Source: an uncultured Oscillospiraceae bacterium | Lineage (GTDB): Bacteria > Bacillota > Clostridia > Oscillospirales > Oscillospiraceae | Direction: 5' to 3' | DNA: 15,387 bases | NCBI GenBank assembly: GCA_905233785.1 | Contig: CAJOCV010000018.1 | Location: 4,801-20,187 of the forward strand | In this document: positions 14,085 to 15,387 of the stretch, piece by piece | Numbering within the stretch: the stretch's first letter is position 1 | How the letters are laid out: every line of letters starts with the position of its first letter | Position numbers and translations under genes: made by a program | The notes under the pieces: generated by a model | The model's input: only the letters and a program-made list of their open reading frames with translations | What the model was told of the DNA's origin: nothing | Database searches by the model: none

Positions 14085-14363
14085 TCAGGCCTGCTCTCTC
14101 ATCTTAGCGAAGCACTCGCTGCAGTAAACGGGACGGTCGGACTTGGGCTCAAAGGGAACCTTCGCCTCGCCGCCGCAGGCAGCGCAGGTAGCGGTGAAGA
14201 ACTCACGAGGACCGCGAGCCGCGTTCTTGCGAGCGTCACGGCAGGGCTTGCAGCGCTGGGGCTCGTTCTGGAAGCCGCGCTCAGCGTAGAACTCCTGCTC
14301 ACCGGCGGTAAACACAAATTCTTTACCACACTCTTTGCAAACTAAGGTCTTGTCTTCGTACAT
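14085..14363 (-). CDS. Double zinc-ribbon protein
   Basis: This 92-residue protein is built of two zinc-binding units. The first has C9xxC12 and C38xxC41, the zf-trcl type of small Clostridia proteins. The second has C60xxC63-x17-C81xxC84, matching the CxxC-x17-CxxC domain. Between them are charged residues, and there is no signal peptide or membrane segment. Its function is unknown; nucleic-acid or protein binding is possible. The ATG has GAGAGG seven bases upstream. It follows the sigma-factor gene by 45 bases without a terminator, so both are probably on one message ending at 14035-14072. Confidence 0.85.
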   Translation of the reverse strand: MYEDKTLVCKECGKEFVFTAGEQEFYAERGFQNEPQRCKPCRDARKNAARGPREFFTATCAACGGEAKVPFEPKSDRPVYCSECFAKMREQA

Positions 14364-14407
14364 TTTGAATCCTCTCTTTGATTGTTGCCGTATCGGCTGT
14401 ATTTGCG

Positions 14408-14423
14408 ATCAGTTTGAACTGAT
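14408..14423. repeat. Short inverted repeat at the sigma-factor stop
   Basis: ATCAGTT (14408-14414) and AACTGAT (14417-14423) are perfect inverted repeats two bases apart, covering the TGA stop. No T-run follows, so it is not a terminator. It may be a protein-binding site or chance. Confidence 0.25.
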
Positions 14424-15026
14424 GTCGCCTGGGTTAAGGTTCCGCGCCAGCTTGCGCCTGATTCTCTGCACCGCGTTATCCACCGCCTTTTCGTCTTTTC
14501 CAAGGCGCGCGCCGATTTCGCGATAGGAATACCCGTCAAGATAACACTTCAAGACTCGGTTTTCCATTTTGGATAAACAGCGGGAAAAAGCCGCGTAAAG
14601 TTCTTCCTTGCTCTCTCTGGCCAGAACCAGATTTTCCGGATCCTGCCGAAAAACCTCTGGATTTGCCGATAACTGGGCCCCGGAATCTTCCGAGAGTTGT
14701 TCGAGAGATAGACCGTCATTGAGCGGGAGATGCTTTTTTCGGGATGCGGACTTGATCGCTGAAAGAAGACGCGAGCGGATACAGATCTCCGCAAAACCGG
14801 AAAAGGGACTTCCGCATTGAGGATCATATTGCCGAATGGCGGACAAAAGGCCGATCATACCTTCCTGAATTAAATCCTCACTGCTGCCGCCCGCCAGAAA
14901 CAAAGGCCGCGCGCAGATGCGCACCAGACGCATATAGCGCTCCGAAAGCGCTTCCTCCGCGCCGCGGTCGCCCGCCGTGGCCATTGCCTGCAGAGAACTG
15001 TCCGAGAGTTTTGCGTATTCCTTCAT
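14409..15026 (-). CDS. Sigma-70 family RNA polymerase sigma factor, SigH-like
   Basis: This 205-residue sigma factor resembles SigH (Spo0H), which directs early sporulation and stationary-phase genes. Region 2 has SEDLIQEGMIGLLSAIRQYD (49-68) and ICIRSRLLSAIKSASRKKHL (81-100), and PLN at 101-103 is also SigH-like. Region 4 holds NRVLKCYLDGYSYREIG and DEKAVDNAVQRIRRKLA (178-194), close to SigH. The linker is divergent. SigH usually lies near rpmG-secE-nusG, but here it is beside a zinc-ribbon gene, so a paralogue or a moved copy is possible. I start at the ATG at 15026. The frame extends to a TTG at 15041, and neither start has a clear ribosome site. Confidence 0.85.
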   Translation of the reverse strand: MKEYAKLSDSSLQAMATAGDRGAEEALSERYMRLVRICARPLFLAGGSSEDLIQEGMIGLLSAIRQYDPQCGSPFSGFAEICIRSRLLSAIKSASRKKHLPLNDGLSLEQLSEDSGAQLSANPEVFRQDPENLVLARESKEELYAAFSRCLSKMENRVLKCYLDGYSYREIGARLGKDEKAVDNAVQRIRRKLARNLNPGDISSN

Positions 15027-15062
15027 AATGCTAAAAATCAATATGCCAAAATTACAATCTCT

Positions 15063-15090
15063 ATTATAACGCAGCTTTGGTTAAAGTCAA
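15063..15090 (-). promoter_or_regulatory. Sigma-A-type promoter of the sigma-factor gene
   Basis: On the minus strand, TTGACT (15090-15085) and a perfect TATAAT (15068-15063) are 16 bases apart. Transcription would start near 15056, about 30 bases before the ATG. The sequence upstream is rich in A and T tracts. Confidence 0.75.
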
Positions 15091-15387
15091 TAGATATTCT
15101 TTCAGTTTTTAAAACTTTTGTGAACTTTTTTTCGTGAAAGCTCCAATTCGATCACAGTCTGCGGATCGGTAAGCAGCTTTTTCGTCTGTCCATGCCCGAA
15201 AACGCAGAATCTCTATGGGTATTTTAGGGCAATACCGCATAATGCGGCAAGAGCAGATTCCGAGAAAAAACGAGTTCTGATGATGGCGCTCATTGAGCAG
15301 GAATACTTTGTGTATTGCAAGAAAAAGTGACGAAATCAGGGCGCGGTTTTTCCGGAAGATGCCGCAGGCGTATTGTGCGGTGTTGCC
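15091..15387. other. Right-end stretch without a supported gene
   Basis: This has lower GC than the rest, with A/T tracts at 15100-15135. A minus-strand frame is open from the window edge to a TAA at 15109-15111 and a plus-strand frame is open across much of the same bases. Both give unlikely protein composition and neither has a ribosome site. A short inverted repeat CCGCA/TGCGG lies near 15236-15248. I see no tRNA or other RNA gene. Confidence 0.4.

Noticed and set aside
15109..15387. Minus-strand frame of 92 codons open from the right edge
   Set aside because: The composition is unlike a protein, the plus strand is also largely open, and no domain is recognisable. The sequence to the right would decide.

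Overview
The window looks like chromosomal DNA from an endospore-forming member of the Clostridia, probably near Oscillospiraceae. That placement is inferred from the gene families and a mid-50s GC content judged by eye. It carries spoIVA, a cwlD-type amidase and a SigH-like sigma factor, which point to sporulation. It also has the trmK-nif3 pair known from Firmicutes and two small cysteine-rich proteins common in Clostridia. All 16 genes I can support lie on the minus strand, so transcription runs from right to left. I see no transposase, integrase, phage gene, tRNA, rRNA or CRISPR array.

Reading in the direction of transcription, the right part is: a sigma-70 factor resembling SigH (14409-15026), a double zinc-ribbon protein (14085-14363), a DUF1858 redox-disulfide protein (13823-14023), trmK (13082-13777), a Nif3-like protein (12334-13098), spoIVA (10784-12262), cwlD (10015-10731) and radA (8626-10005). 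These are packed tightly. Several intrinsic terminators sit only 1-25 bases before the next start codon. The most striking junction is nif3/spoIVA, where a terminator hairpin, a sigma-E-type promoter and the spoIVA Shine-Dalgarno sequence occupy the same ~60 bases.

The centre holds a helicase (6705-8438) whose motifs match the SUV3 (SUPV3L1) RNA helicases of mitochondria, with a C-terminal zinc ribbon added. It is followed by a ~150-base intergenic element of nested inverted repeats (6519-6668).

The left part is a branched-chain amino acid ABC transporter cluster. It begins with a small two-helix membrane protein and a terminator (6117-6386), then livJ (binding protein), livH and livM (permeases), livG and livF (ATPases), and ends with an EamA/DMT exporter translationally coupled to livF. 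An importer and a putative exporter of small metabolites thus share one message.

The leftmost ~370 bases and rightmost ~300 bases hold no gene I can support. The left one is full of strong inverted repeats. No wholly new system is evident. The best leads are the nested spoIVA control region, the SUV3-like helicase with its odd flanking element, the leader in front of livJ, and the structured left intergenic region.
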